The position numbers and the translations under genes were made by a program. Below, one piece after another: positions 51,625 to 62,463 of a stretch of DNA of 64,000 nt. The stretch covers positions 97,837,978-97,901,977 of the forward strand of contig NC_079213.1 of assembly GCF_029633865.1 (NCBI RefSeq). Reading direction: 5' to 3'. Source of the DNA: Lampris incognitus. Its lineage: Eukaryota > Chordata > Actinopteri > Lampriformes > Lampridae. Within the stretch, counting starts at the first letter, position 1; each line of letters opens with the position of its first letter. Below the pieces are notes generated by a model. It did not search any database. It was not told where the DNA came from and saw nothing but the letters and a program-made list of their open reading frames with translations.

Positions 51625-51869
51625 AATTACATCTTCGGTTACTGCACTGTTTGTTCCAGAACGAGCACACAACAATTCTGTGCTGTTTTGAGCATCAGCA
51701 AGAGAAGCGAGTCTCGCCACTCTGATGGTGGAGCCTCATCAGAACACACAAACACTTCATATTTTACTCAAGCCATCTAGAAAGATAAAGCTAGTCGTTG
51801 GTTTTCATGGGAAGACATGTTTGCCAAAGAACTCATTTTACCGACACAGTGGTCTAATACTTTTGTATA

Positions 51870-52137
51870 CTCCCCCCCCCCATTTTCTCCCCAATTGTAC
51901 TTGGCCAATTACCCCACTCTTCCGAGCCATCCCAGTCGCTGCTCCGCCCCCTCTGCCGATCCGGGTAGGGCTGCAGACTACCACATGCCTCCTCCGATAC
52001 ATGTGGAGTCGCCAGCTGCTTCTTTTCACCTGACAGTGAGGAGTTTCGCCAGGGGGACGTAGTGTGTGTGAGGACCACGCTATTCCCCCCAGTCCACCCC
52101 CTCCCGAAACAGCGCCCCGACCGACCAGAGGAGGCGC
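51870..52137 (-). mobile_element. tRNA-derived SINE, family A, copy 6 (5' truncated)
   Basis: The 3' half matches the family on the minus strand. The tRNA-like head is missing beyond 52137. Confidence 0.88.
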
Positions 52138-52665
52138 TTCATCTGAGGTTAGATCATGTCGTCCAGACTTTTATTTCTGGCTCTTAAGTCATTCTTCAGT
52201 GGGAGAGCTGTGGAGAATGATTAGTCCATAAAGGTGTACCACACATAGAAAAACCAATATGGCAAACTTGCGGCGTTGCAAGCTTACTAACTTGTGTAGT
52301 GTGTCGTGTTGTTAACAGCAATTAAAACCTAAATTGTTGGGGCGTCCGAGTAGTGTGGCGGTCTATTCCGTTGCCTACCAGCACGGGGATCGCCGGTTCG
52401 AATCCTCGTGTTACCTCCAGCTTGGTCGGGCGTCCCTACAGACACAATTGGCCGTGTCTGCGGGTGGGAAGCCGGATGTGAGTATGTGTCCTGGCCGCTG
52501 CACTAGCGCCTCCTCTGGCCGGTCGGGGCACCTATAGAGCTCCGGTAGTTGACGTCACGCAATAGTCGAAATCAAAACACCGCCATTTTGGCAGGAAAGC
52601 GGGCCTATCGCTGGGCAAATGACTGCTAGCTAGCAGCAAGTCTCTTCGCCTGCTGTATTTATACA

Positions 52666-52899
52666 GTGAATATGGTGGCTAGCTGTTGTGCGCCAGGACG
52701 CCAGAACAGTCGCGGACAAGTGAAAGAGAGAGCATTTGATCGGATTCCTAAAGATCCCGAAAGGCGACATAAATGGATTACTGCCATAAAACGTGCTAGA
52801 AGCAAACAGAGGAAAACTGAGCGATGGGACCCCACAAGCAACGGATTCCGCTTGTGTAGTGACCACTTCATATCAGCTACAGAATACAACACTTCCTAA
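52666..52899 (+). pseudogene. THAP-domain N-terminus of an ISL2EU-type transposase
   Basis: The likely start is the second Met, MVASCCAPGRQN, where the C2CH THAP zinc module begins. FDRIPKDPERRHKWITAI (the conserved Pro and Trp) and GFRLCSDHFIS (the closing Cys-x2-His with Phe) follow. This is a complete THAP DNA-binding domain of about 75 residues. The frame ends 8 residues after the domain, and no DDE catalytic region follows within the element, so only the first exon or an internally deleted gene remains. A host THAP gene is unlikely because it lies between transposon ends inside a SINE. Confidence 0.8.
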
Positions 52900-53317
52900 C
52901 GTCAATATATTATTTATTTAACAGGCTTTTATTACGGTTTCTGACAATTTTATTTTACTAAAAGGCAAGTTCGACCTATGCATCATAGCGTGGATTTTGC
53001 GGGGCTAACAAAGGCTAATATAAAAAAAACTAAGCCTGTTGTTGACCAAAACGTGACTGGACATTTTCTATTTACCTATGTTTTAGGGGAAAAGAGTGAT
53101 TCCTCTGTTACCCGACTACGTCCCATCCTTACAGTAACTGCTGTTTATCATAAAGGTTTATCATAAAGGTATAATTTAATGTATGAGGTGGTGCCTTTCG
53201 AATTGCATTCACACAGTGATAATGTAGTTAAGTCTCGGTAAATCGGAGATATAGACTAGCTAACGCTACATACAAGTTATGACACCGATTACATTACGCT
53301 GCTTATGCTAACTAACA

Positions 53318-53677
53318 TTAAGTGACACTTACCCTTCCAGTGACGAGAAAGCAATTTTTAGTCGGTAGACTCCAAAGCTGAATATTTGTCACGAATCCAG
53401 AATTCGTCCATTTGTACCCCTCCAGGCTTTTGTAGGCTTTCAACGACTCCCCAGAGTAGGACGAGGGAAAGTTGATCAGGTGTCTGGATAGGTACTGCAG
53501 GTCTGAAACGTTGCCCGTTCCGGCTGTTTCAGTACTCGTGAAAAGCCCCTCTCCGGGGGTATCATAAGGGTCAGTAATGTTTGATCTGTCGGGTTTCGCG
53601 ATATAGCGTTCAATGTCTCTGGAATTAAAATGCGCAGTGAACTCTGGCGGCATGAAATCGTTGCTGGCGCCATTCAT
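53318..53677 (-). pseudogene. N-terminus of a YqaJ-exonuclease-partner type transposon protein
   Basis: 119 codons read inward from the element's right end: MNGASNDFMPPEFTAHF, DIERYIAKPDRSNITDPYD, GEGLFTSTETAGTGNVSDLQ, YLSRHLINFPSSYSGESLKA and KNCFLVTGRV. I recognise this as the leader region found in fish proteins that continue into a SWIM-type zinc finger and a YqaJ-like recombinase/exonuclease domain. Those parts are absent here. The match is from memory of unnamed fish proteins and needs a search. Confidence 0.6.
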
Positions 53678-54023
53678 TTTTGTTCAGTGCACACGCTCGT
53701 CTTCCTGCCAACATGGCCGTGTAAACACTAGTCACGTGACTTCCGGAGCTCTATGCGGGGGGGGCGGGGGGGAATAGCGTGATCCTCCCACGCGCTACGT
53801 CCCCCTGGTGAAACTCCTCACTGTCAGGTGAAAAAAGAAGCGGCCGGCGACTCCACATGTATCGGAGGAGGCAGGTGGTAGTTTGCAGCCTTACCCAGAT
53901 CGGCAGAAGGGGTGGAGCAGCGACTGGGACGGCTCGGAGAATAGGGTAATTGGCCAAGTACAATTGGGAAGAAAAAAGGGGGGGGGGCATAAAAAAAAAG
54001 ACCCAACCAAAACCTAAATTGTT

Positions 54024-54514
54024 AACTGCTCAAGTGACCAATAATATAAAAATACTATATTGTGTAACCTCCACGCAGTTAATATGTGGGCTATTTCTAA
54101 AGCACACCAATAACAACGTAGGCTGGTTCAGCTGTCTCCCAGTGGAACAAGTTACCGCTTTATTATACTGTAAATACTGTATTTTATCTAAATTGACTTT
54201 GAAGACTTTTTTTAAATGTCCTATATTTTTGTAACAGTATATTTAAGGAATCTTGATTTTTCTTTTAAGTTATATTCTTTTATTAATAACGGCTCTAAAA
54301 ATGTCTAAATGTCCATAAAACATTAAAAGAACAAAAACTTGTCTTGTAATGTGTTTTTATTGTTTAAAAAAAATCTTCACACTCAGGTATCCGAAAGACA
54401 TGAGCAAGCTTCGTCCGAATGATTTATTTAAAATGTCACATCAGATTATTTACACATTTCATCTTAACACAAGATGACTTTGCTGAGACATGTATTCATA
54501 CAAACATGCATGTA

Positions 54515-54515
<1 letters not shown>
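54024..54515. other. AT-rich non-coding, probably 3' UTR of the minus-strand gene
   Basis: Lies beyond the stop codon of the gene at 54748. TTTATT strings on the plus strand (AATAAA on the minus) occur near 54357 and 54421. Confidence 0.4.

Positions 54516-54518
<3 letters not shown>

Positions 54519-54562
<44 letters not shown>
54519..54562. repeat. (CA)n microsatellite
   Basis: About 22 units, within the presumed 3' UTR of the minus-strand gene. Confidence 0.95.
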
Positions 54563-54566
<4 letters not shown>

Positions 54567-54747
54567 TGCATCAGAAATGACCCCTGGGTAAAATGAGACT
54601 GCGGTACTGAGCAGGGTGGAGCCAGAGGGGGATCGATAAATGCAGCGGATGAGTTCAAGGCAGAAGTTGCAGCAGCAGAGAGGAGTCGATCCATCAATCA
54701 CCATGTGGCGATCTAGGAGAGTAGCGGACTTCCTGGGAGACGGCACG

Positions 54748-54820
54748 TCAGTCACACTCCTCAGAGTCATACTTGAAGTCCTGCATGATCTCACTCAGAG
54801 CCTCTTTGGTCTTTATGATG
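54748..54820 (-). CDS. rex1bd: Probable rex1bd last exon
   Basis: Acceptor CTGTCCAG; 23 codons and stop TGA at 54748-54750. IIKTKEALSEIMQDFKYDSE is charged and helical. Confidence 0.7.
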
Positions 54821-57800
54821 CTGGACAGGCAGGGGAGAAGCAGAGAAAGAGCGGAGGGGAGAAGCAGACAGAGAGCGGAGCCTCACATTTAGTTATAGGG
54901 TGACCACTGTGCATTAAGTAAGCACACACTGGAGATTATGTCTCTAACTCACTGACCCCCCCCCCCCCGTTTGTGATGAAGTGATCTGATTGGCCGAGAG
55001 CCATAGTTACTAAAACATCATGGGAGCTCCATCACTTCAGCGGTATTATTCCACTTCCAAAAGCTGATTTCATCGACTTCTGATTTCACCAGCTGTCATC
55101 AAGAGGCCATGTTAAAAGTGGATGTTTCAAAATTTTAATTTTTTTCATTTTGAGATACTTTATTGATCCATGTGGGGAAATTACGCTCTGCATTTAACCC
55201 ATCCTAGCTGTGTAGCTAGGAGTAGTGGGCAGCTGCCGTACAGCACCTGGGGACCAACTCCAGTTCATCTTGCCATGCCTTGGTCAGGGGCACAGACCCC
55301 TATGGAGTCTTAACTCTAACATGCATGTCTTTTTGATGGTGGGGGAAACCGCAGCATCTGGAGAAAACCCACCGCAGACACGGGGAGAACATGAAAACTC
55401 CACACAGAGGATGACTTGGGATGACCCCCAAGGTTGGGCTACCCTGGGGTTCGAACCCAGGACCTTCTTGCTGTGAGGGGACGGCGCTAACCACTGTGTC
55501 ACCGTGCCACAGATACCCAATAAATATCCAGACAGCTTGACTTAGACAATGCACGTGCATGTGTGCACACACACACACATGCCACTAGTGAAGCAAGCAG
55601 GCTTTTCTGATGCTAACGCTAACACATATCCTACAACACCCACACCTTCTTCTCTAACTGGACAAAGAACAGTATTGTACCGATTAGCTTACACAAGCAA
55701 AACCAGTATGTATAAAAGCAGAAAGCTCTACATAAACTAGTTTATATGCTCGCAACATTTGTCTTCACTTTACTGCTCAGAATGTGACATCGTTACTTAG
55801 CTGCACAGCAACAAGTCACTACAGTTTTTGGTGGAAGAAATTGCAAATATTGAAGATATATTTTAAACAAAGTTTTAGGTCCTTTTTTTTTTACAGTGTA
55901 AAAAATTTGTGTAAAAGCAATAGAACACCTCAGGTGGTGTGTTATTGTGAATAAAATCACAGCTGTGATCATCAGGGGTGGGACGTACTGGGTCGAATTC
56001 CAAATCGTTCGATATGGTCCTCACGGTTCAAGACGCTCCCCATTTCGCAAGATCATGTGTTATTAACTAGAACGACCAGGATTTCACTCCTACCTAAAAT
56101 GGCTGCCAGTTTTTAAACCCTATATTCTGTCAAGATAAATACCCAATTGAGATATTAATCCACTGCATATGTTAGTATGTCTGTTAGGAAACGACTGACA
56201 CCCAAATTAACATTTTAACAACTATAATATTGTAGCAAATTCAGGCGGCAGCCGGGACGCGAACCCGGGTCTCCTGCACCACGGGCGACTACGTTAAGCA
56301 GTCAACTAATGGGTCCGACCCGTTAGCCAACGAGCTAGTGAGTTTACACATCCATGATTGTTACAGTACTATTTTTTCAAACAATTTAAAATCGCCGCTG
56401 TCCAACGCCTGTAAATACTGCAACGCCTCGATGGTAGTCTATAAATTTATTTCTGATTTTTCCCTTTTTTCTCCCAATTTAGTGGCCAATCGATCCCTAT
56501 TTTAGTTCAAACACCCACCCTCGTACTGCATGTGTTCGCCAATTGCATCTCTCCGGCTGGCAGTCTCGAAGGAGACGCCTCCCCACTTTCGTGACAAGGC
56601 GAATCCAGGCTGAACCACTGCTTTTTCCGACACACACAGAGACGCATTCATGTGACGAACACAAGCCGACTCCTCCCCCCTCCCGAAGACAGCATTGCCA
56701 ATTATTGCTGCTTCGTGGAGTCCGGTCATAGTCGGATCTGACGAGACCGGGGCGCGAACCCCGGTCCCCAGTGGGCAGCTGCATCGACACAAAGCCAATG
56801 CTTAGACCGCTACACCACCGTGGACCCCTCGGTGGTAGTCTGCGTCTGAAACGGCGGCTGTAACCAGATATGTTGGAAATACCTGAAAAACGGAAAACAC
56901 ATATTGTTAATCTAATGTAACGAGGCCTATAAAACGTGAAATGTAAAAAAAGAACTGAACGTTGTGAAAGAAATGATGTGAACAACACACGTCCTATATA
57001 GTGACATGACGCGCAAATTACGCACGGTCATTTTGACCGCTCATAGTCGTTTTAGGTAGATCTTGTAACTTTTTTGTGTGCAATGGATCTAAAACTAATT
57101 TTAATGCAAATATATACAATTTTAGGAGCATTCTGGGGGCGGCAGGTCTGTTTTTTCCCCACAAAGTTATTAAACTTTGAAAATGTTGCTCTGTTAGTTT
57201 AAAGTTTTAAAGTAAAGTAAAAATTGTGTCACACAAGATAGCACAAAATGTTGTTAGAACTTTTGCACTTGCATTACGTGTGAATACGTGCCTTGACAAT
57301 GCCAAAATGTTGGGCCTAATTCTTAAAATAGATTAAAAATAGAGAACTGCAATGCTGTTTTGTCTCTTGCTTACCAAGGCGTCCACTGCATCGTATTGCA
57401 TCGAAATCGTGAGAGGTATCGAACCGTGAGATTTGTGAATCGTCCCACCCCTAGTGATCATCTACAGCACTCGCCTTTGGCTTGCGCCCGCAACCAAATA
57501 TATTCTCTGCACCACTGCTCTTTATCGCCTCTTATTTCACCTCTGTATATAGTCAATCCTTGTGCATATATCTGAAGATTGTTGTGTTGTTATTCTATAT
57601 TAAGTACACTGTGAGAGCCACAAAACTGGAGTCAAATTCCATGTGTGTGCAAACCTACATGGCCAATAAATAAAATCTGATTCTGAACCAAATCATAGCC
57701 CTAATATATGTATTTGCATTAACACACTCCCTCTCATGTTCTCTGGCTAAAATACAACACATTCCTGTGCGAGACACAGAACCACCACATCATAAGTGGC

Positions 57801-57940
57801 AGTCCAGTAGTGAATTGGGGTGGGGGTGGGGGGGGTGATAACTGTTCTTACTCTTGCTTGATCTCTTGAATCTTTTCCTGACAGCCTTCGTCCTCAGGGT
57901 GATCCTGCGCCCTCTGTTTGGCCAGCTGCAATTTGGCTGT
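54748..57940 (-). CDS. rex1bd: Probable rex1bd, last two coding exons seen
   Basis: Two minus-strand exons splice in phase to a helical C-terminus: TAKLQLAKQRAQDHPEDEGC, then QEKIQEIKQDIIKTKEALSE, then IMQDFKYDSEECD and stop. The sites are acceptor CAACAG, donor GTAAGA and acceptor CTGTCCAG. I do not recall the REX1BD sequence well enough to confirm it. The name rests on synteny: in human, REX1BD is next to CRLF1 and convergent with it, as here. REX1BD is a poorly characterised small coiled protein with a Rex1-B domain, a name that comes from an algal DNA-repair gene. Upstream exons were not found in 58-64 kb, which is full of hAT insertions. Confidence 0.55.
55145..55512 (-). repeat. Teleost interspersed repeat (family C), uninterrupted copy
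   Basis: It runs from GATACTTTATTGATCC through TTTAACCCATCCTAGCTGTG, GGGACCAACTCCAGTTCATC and AACATGCATGTCTTTTTGATG to GACCTTCTTGCTGTGAGG. This copy shows that the three pieces at 8459, 15236 and 19674 were once contiguous. Confidence 0.88.
56225..56350 (-). repeat. tRNA-like segment inside the hAT element
   Basis: GGGACGCGAACCCGGGTCTCC and GTCCGACCCGTTAGCCAACG resemble the B-box/acceptor half of a tRNA on the minus strand (GAGACCCGGGTTCGCGTCCC). It looks like a SINE head rather than a functional tRNA, since no clean cloverleaf is seen. Confidence 0.45.
56441..56826 (-). mobile_element. tRNA-derived SINE, family B, copy 3, inside the hAT element
   Basis: TSD CCTCGATGGTAGTCT (56426-56440) versus CCTCGGTGGTAGTCT (56827-56841), 14 of 15. 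Full-length on the minus strand. Confidence 0.9.
57465..57690 (+). mobile_element. 3' tail of a non-LTR retroelement
   Basis: CTCTTTATCGCCTCTTATTTC..., CTGGAGTCAAATTCC, TACATGGCCAATAAATAAA and CTGATTCTGA are typical of a common fish LINE/SINE 3' end. There is no coding part. Confidence 0.55.
57852..57940 (-). CDS. rex1bd: Probable rex1bd penultimate exon
   Basis: Acceptor GTCAACAG, donor GTAAGA, 29 codons plus two bases. The phase agrees with the last exon. Confidence 0.65.
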
Positions 57941-57989
57941 CTGTTGACAAGGTGCATCAGAAAAGACATACGCAAAGACATTCATCAGT

Positions 57990-58650
57990 GTCTGGTAGCT
58001 ACAAGAGGAGTATGATGAAAATAGTAATTATGTCATTACAGTGACAATACTGCCAGAAAGCAGAAGAGAAAAGAGTAGGTGTTGGGACACGTCACTGTCG
58101 CCTTCATTAACGATGGTATGTGGACTGTTCAAGAATGTGGAGAGCCATTACATTTTAGCACCAGTCTGACTCGGTCTGTCCGACTGTGACGAGAGAGGGC
58201 AAGAGATGCTTCCTAGACATGGAGCAACTCGTTAAAACATCCCACCACAAGCGTGACGATGCCATTTATAAATCTTATATTTTGACTAGCACGAAACCAA
58301 AACAAGAAAAATTAAATCGTTTCTATTTACCATCCATTTACAATAGTGGTGTTAAAAAATGCAAAGGGACGAGGATATGTCAGCACAAGAAAATGTGTTG
58401 TTCTATAAAGACGCCAATGGCAAATGTACCTTAAAACCTTTGCCCAGTACACTTTAATTAAGATCGCCATAAGAACACTGCCCCCTTGTGGTAAATAGTC
58501 TAAGTTACTGGACAGCAACAGCTGTTGACCTCAAAAGCTTAATAAATAATAATTACACAGGCGGTTTAATTATTTATAAATATTTGCAAAATGGCAAAAA
58601 GGTCAGGTTTACCAACCCGCTACCTTCCTAGGCCCACGTAGTGCCACCTG
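57990..58650. other. No gene recognised
   Basis: Searched on the minus strand for further rex1bd exons without a convincing hit. The plus-strand 82-codon frame at 58186 has no known motif. Confidence 0.3.
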
Positions 58651-59669
58651 CACACACACCGGTGTTAATTTTGTCAGCTATTTTTTTTATTTAGTCTTAG
58701 TCCTGTGTCGGATGTCCTTGTTAGATTTTATCATATCTAGTCAACCTCATCCTGTTTTTTTTTTTTTTTTTGATTCGAGTTTTAGTTGACTAAAAGTCTG
58801 GGCATTTCAGTCTCATCTTAGTCAAAGAAAACCCTAAGTACTTTATAGTATAGTTTATAGTATAGTTTTAGTCAATGAAAACTTTACATTTTAGTCTTTT
58901 TAGCCATCAGATTATTACTGATTAACATTTCAGTAAATCTAGTCAAGCCAAAACCAATTATTTTTTTTGTCATTTCAGTCTTATTCAACATATTTTATCG
59001 TGTCATTATCTGATGAAAAATACATGTTGAAGGATGAAGAAGGCAGCGTTGCAGAGTGTATCTGGTCCGATGGCATTAATTTAAGGAACACGTCCAGACA
59101 TGGAACATGTTCTGATCTCATACTCATTTTCAACCGCCACGATTCAACAACCGGGGCCCAATACTCTCTTTAAAAACTACTAACAATGACAGATGCACAG
59201 ATGATAAACGGTCTGAAACCAAATTTTTGCTTGCCCAAAGTACACGACGAAGTTACCGTTCTGTTCTGAACAACAGAAATAAAAGCAATTAGTCTAATAA
59301 AACTGAAAACTGTACACACACCAACTGCAATCTGCTTTGCTTGCATTAAAAAAATAAAAATAAATAGATCTAAGGTTGGCGTTAACAAGAAAAAAATGGT
59401 GCCCCACGCACTTAATAACGAATTAATAATATTAATATTAATAAGACGAATATAATGTTGACAAATTTGCTGTCTAGCAAGTTCATATGGCATCAATATT
59501 CAAGGTTAAACAAGGCAAGATTTGCTCGAATAACAACAACCGTGATAAGGTGCAAATAAAAAGCATGTGTGTGTCTGTGTGTGATTGTTTTGTGTTGTTG
59601 AAAGTGAAAACTGAAAAAGAAAACTACAACCAAAACAATCTCTGGTAGCCATCACACTGTTTAGATTTT

Positions 59670-61130
59670 GTTTAGCTTTAGAAAAGCACTTCTTTCCAAT
59701 GTGGTTCTTGCTCTGTTGCGGCGGCCGCCTGTGAGGTCACCAGTTAAACTGAAGACACGCTTGGCAAAGGCTTGTTATGCTGGCATTGCCAGAAGGTCCA
59801 AGGCCAGAGATTTCACATGTGCAAACAGTGCAACTCTGATAAGTCCAAAAATCCATAACAAATTCCTCAGTGTTAGCATGGGAAAGCCCTTCTTTGTATT
59901 TCTGAATCTCCTGCCTGATAGAGGTCTGACGTCCGGGGCCTCGATGGACAACTGGCACCGAAAAGTCTCTGAAGCCTCTGTATCCCCAATTTCTTCTTAC
60001 TCATCAGTCACCTCCTCTTGCAGTCTTAGTGGCACACTATGAGTAATGTAGTCTTCAGCCTTTTTTAGAAGATTCTGAATTTTTTCATCATCATTTTCAA
60101 TAAGGGCTTCAGCTGACACACTGGGGTCAACAAAATATGCAGCTGCAGAAAGAGGCCATGACATCAAGGAAACAGCGGACACGTTGCTCCATATTTGCAC
60201 CCATCTTCTGTGCCAGTGTAGCTACGTCCTTGTAGTTCCTTCCATGAGCTGGGGAGAACTCAGACAGGTGACTCCTCAAGTCCAACAGTGTGGGCACAAC
60301 AATGGATAGGGAATTGGTGTCACTTTCAAGCACCTTCATGTGTTCTGCAAATGGAAGGAGCAAGTGTCCGAAGATAGCCACCTTCTGCCACTCACCGGGT
60401 AGCAGGCAGTCCGAGATCATGATGTCAGCTACCGATGTAAGATAGTCCTTCACTTTAAGAAAATGAGAGATTATCAAATAAGAACTGGACCATCTGGTAG
60501 GACAGTCTTTGATGAGGAAGAGTCCACACTGTTAAAGCAACCACTCTGTGGCAACAAATGATTGTGATACAGTTTCACCACCTGCCTGACTTTATCCAGC
60601 AGTGGTTTGATTGTGTGTTCCCTCTGGATCATCTTGACCACAAGCTGAAGGGTATGGACCACGCAGGGGCTCCTTTCCAAGGTTCCGTACCTAATGGAAA
60701 GATGAACAGAGAACACACTTTTCATAAATCCCCCAAGAAGAATTAATTTTATACATTAGCACATAATTTATCACAAGAAATATTAAAAATGCTGATTGCA
60801 GATCAAATTTTAGGAGAAATGTCTAAAACAGTGAATAGTCACAGAATGTGGAAGGACTGTGCATTGGGTTTTGTGTTGGGCACACACGTCACATGTATAA
60901 GCATTCTAAAATACACAAGTATATAAATGACGAACATCATGCACACACGGACCTTTTGTCTTCTGTTCTCTGATATTCTTCATTGATATCCTGGGGACTT
61001 GCCCTCCTCAGACCTGGTGTCTTCTTCACCGTTGCAATGAAAAGCAGCAACCATGTTGCTTCCATTATCAGTAATAATGGTAATTTTTTTTTTTTTGGAT
61101 CCCCCATTCTTCTTGTACACTCATCCACAA
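59670..61130 (-). pseudogene. hAT transposase, catalytic and C-terminal parts (broken)
   Basis: Minus-strand order: ITDNGSNMVAAF near 61080 (the hAT second-Asp motif), then SPCVVHTLQLVVKMI and LLDKVRQVVKLYHNH (60725-60474). Next come GEWQKVAIFGHLLLPFAEHM and LESDTNSLSIVVPTLLDLRS (60477-60127), then AAYFVDPSVSA and the region before the dimerisation domain (about 60200-59737). The pieces occupy different frames with stops, and an A/T run interrupts the first. It resembles ZBED-type hAT proteins. No active enzyme. Confidence 0.75.
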
Positions 61131-61185
61131 GAGTAGGGGAGTATGTGTTCAGCTTTATTATATCATATTAAAATAACAAGTACTG

Positions 61186-61627
61186 GTTGTCCGGGTAGTG
61201 TAGCGGTCTATTCCATTGCCTACCAACACGGGGATTGCCGGTTCAAATCCCTGTGTTACCTCCGGCTTGGTCGGGTGTCCCTACAGACACAATTGGCTGT
61301 GTCTGTGGGTAGGAAGCCGGACGTGGGTACATGTCCTGGTCGCCACACTAGCACCTCCTCTGGTCGGTCGGGGCGCCTGTTAGGGGGGGGGGGGGGGGGG
61401 GATAGCGTGATCCTCCCACGCGCTATACCCCCTGGTGAAACTCCTCCATGTCAGGTGAAAAGAAGCAGCTGGCTACTCCACATGTATCGGAGGAGGCATG
61501 TGGTAGTCTGCAGCCCTCCCCGGATTGGCAGAGGGGGTGGAGCAGCGACCGGAATGGCTCGGAAGAGTGGGGTAATTGGTCAAGTACAGTTGGGGAGAAA
61601 AAAAAAAGGGCGGGGGGAATTAAAAAA
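61186..61627 (+). mobile_element. tRNA-derived SINE, family A, copy 8
   Basis: TSD AAGTACTG at 61178-61185 and 61628-61635. Full-length with a long G-run at 61384-61400. Inserted in the hAT remnant. Confidence 0.92.
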
Positions 61628-61699
61628 AAGTACTGATTGCAAAAAAGGAAGCTCTGAGCCCCTTTTTAGACCATATATCTACGCCAATGGTTATTTTGT

Positions 61700-62239
61700 G
61701 GTTATCCAGAGTTGAATCAAGTGCAACTGGACTTGGTGTATATCCGTGAAGACGTTTCGCCTCTCATCCAAGAGGCTTCCTCAGTTCATGCCTTTCTGAC
61801 TAGACCAAGCTAGTCTGACTGGCTGGTGATGAGACTCAGAATTTATCCTCTTTGGAGTCGTTGTCAGAACTATAGATGTCCATGGCTCTTTGTGTTCCGA
61901 TATTTACCAACGCCCGTCGCTAACAGAGCCTTAGATATGAGTGGCTCTTTTGTGTACCGATGTTTGGCCGTGCCCGTCGTTATCGGAGCTATTGATTTTC
62001 ATTTGTTTGAGAGAAAGAAACGATGTTGGTAAACATCGGAACACAAAGAGCCATGGAGATCTATAGCTCTGACAACGACTCCAAAGAGGATAAATTCTGA
62101 GTCTCATCACCAGCCAGTTAGACTAGCTTGGTCTCGTCAGAAAGGCACGAACTGAGGAAGCCTCTTGGATGAGAGGCGAAACGTCTTCACGGATATATTC
62201 CAAGTCCAGTTGCACTTGATTCAGCTCCTTTGGATAACC
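61700..62239. repeat. 540-bp fold-back inverted repeat
   Basis: The arms 61700-61911 and 62024-62239 pair almost throughout (GAATCAAGTGCAACTGGACT, GAAGACGTTTCGCCTCTCAT, CCATGGCTCTTTGTGTTCCG and their inverses). The loop (61912-62023) contains partial copies of the arm end (GGCTCTTTTGTGTACCGATG). The GACGTTTCGCCTCTCATCC motif is common in fish retroelement tails. Confidence 0.9.
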
Positions 62240-62262
62240 ATGACCTGGATGAATGAGAACAT

Positions 62263-62463
62263 TCACAGACTTATTTTGTGGTATTCTTTGTGTTGAGCCT
62301 TAATGTGTCTCTTTAGGTTTGTGGTATTCTTACTAGCTATTCTATGGCCACATTGCTTCACTTCTGATAAAACAATGCATTCGGTTTTTTTCACAGCCCC
62401 ATTGTACCACAAATGGGCCCAAATATCAGCTCGTTTCTTTCTCTCAAGCCCTGTTGTTGTCAT
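62263..62463 (-). pseudogene. BED zinc finger of the minus-strand hAT transposase
   Basis: RKKRADIWAHLWYN (the aromatic BED start), a degraded CxxC (CIVLSEVKQCG), then SKNTTNLKRHIKAQHKEYH, the classic end of a BED finger. It is cut off from the rest of the transposase by the SINE and fold-back insertions. Confidence 0.75.

Larger units (their letters stand above)
52537..53751. mobile_element. ISL2EU-like DNA transposon, internally deleted, TA target duplication
   Basis: The ends GAGCTCCGG and CCGGAGCTC are flanked by TA on both sides (52535-52536 and 53752-53753). The host SINE gives an unambiguous empty site. At 1215 bp it keeps the starts of two convergent genes, a THAP-domain protein from the left end and a YqaJ-partner-type protein from the right. 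TA duplications and a YqaJ gene are, from memory, ISL2EU traits. Confidence 0.75.
52339..54008 (+). mobile_element. tRNA-derived SINE, family A, copy 7, split by a DNA transposon
   Basis: TSD AAAACCTAAATTGTT at 52324-52338 and 54009-54023 (15 of 15). The SINE runs 52339-52536 and resumes at 53752-54008, and the two parts join in the family consensus order. The insert is the ISL2EU-like element at 52537-53751. Confidence 0.95.
55973..57453. mobile_element. Non-autonomous hAT element, 1481 bp including a SINE, 8-bp TSD
   Basis: The ends (C)AGGGGTGGGACG and CGTCCCACCCCT(A) have the 8-bp TSD GTGATCAT at 55965-55972 and 57454-57461. The inverted similarity continues inward (CCTCACGGTTC / GAACCGTGAG). 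Its own DNA is about 1.1 kb with no transposase. It sits in the rex1bd intron. Confidence 0.9.

Noticed and set aside
52380-52410. Candidate tRNA genes at the GGTTCGAATCC sites
   Set aside because: These B boxes are in eight copies of the family A SINE; the acceptor stems do not pair, so they are pol III promoter relics.
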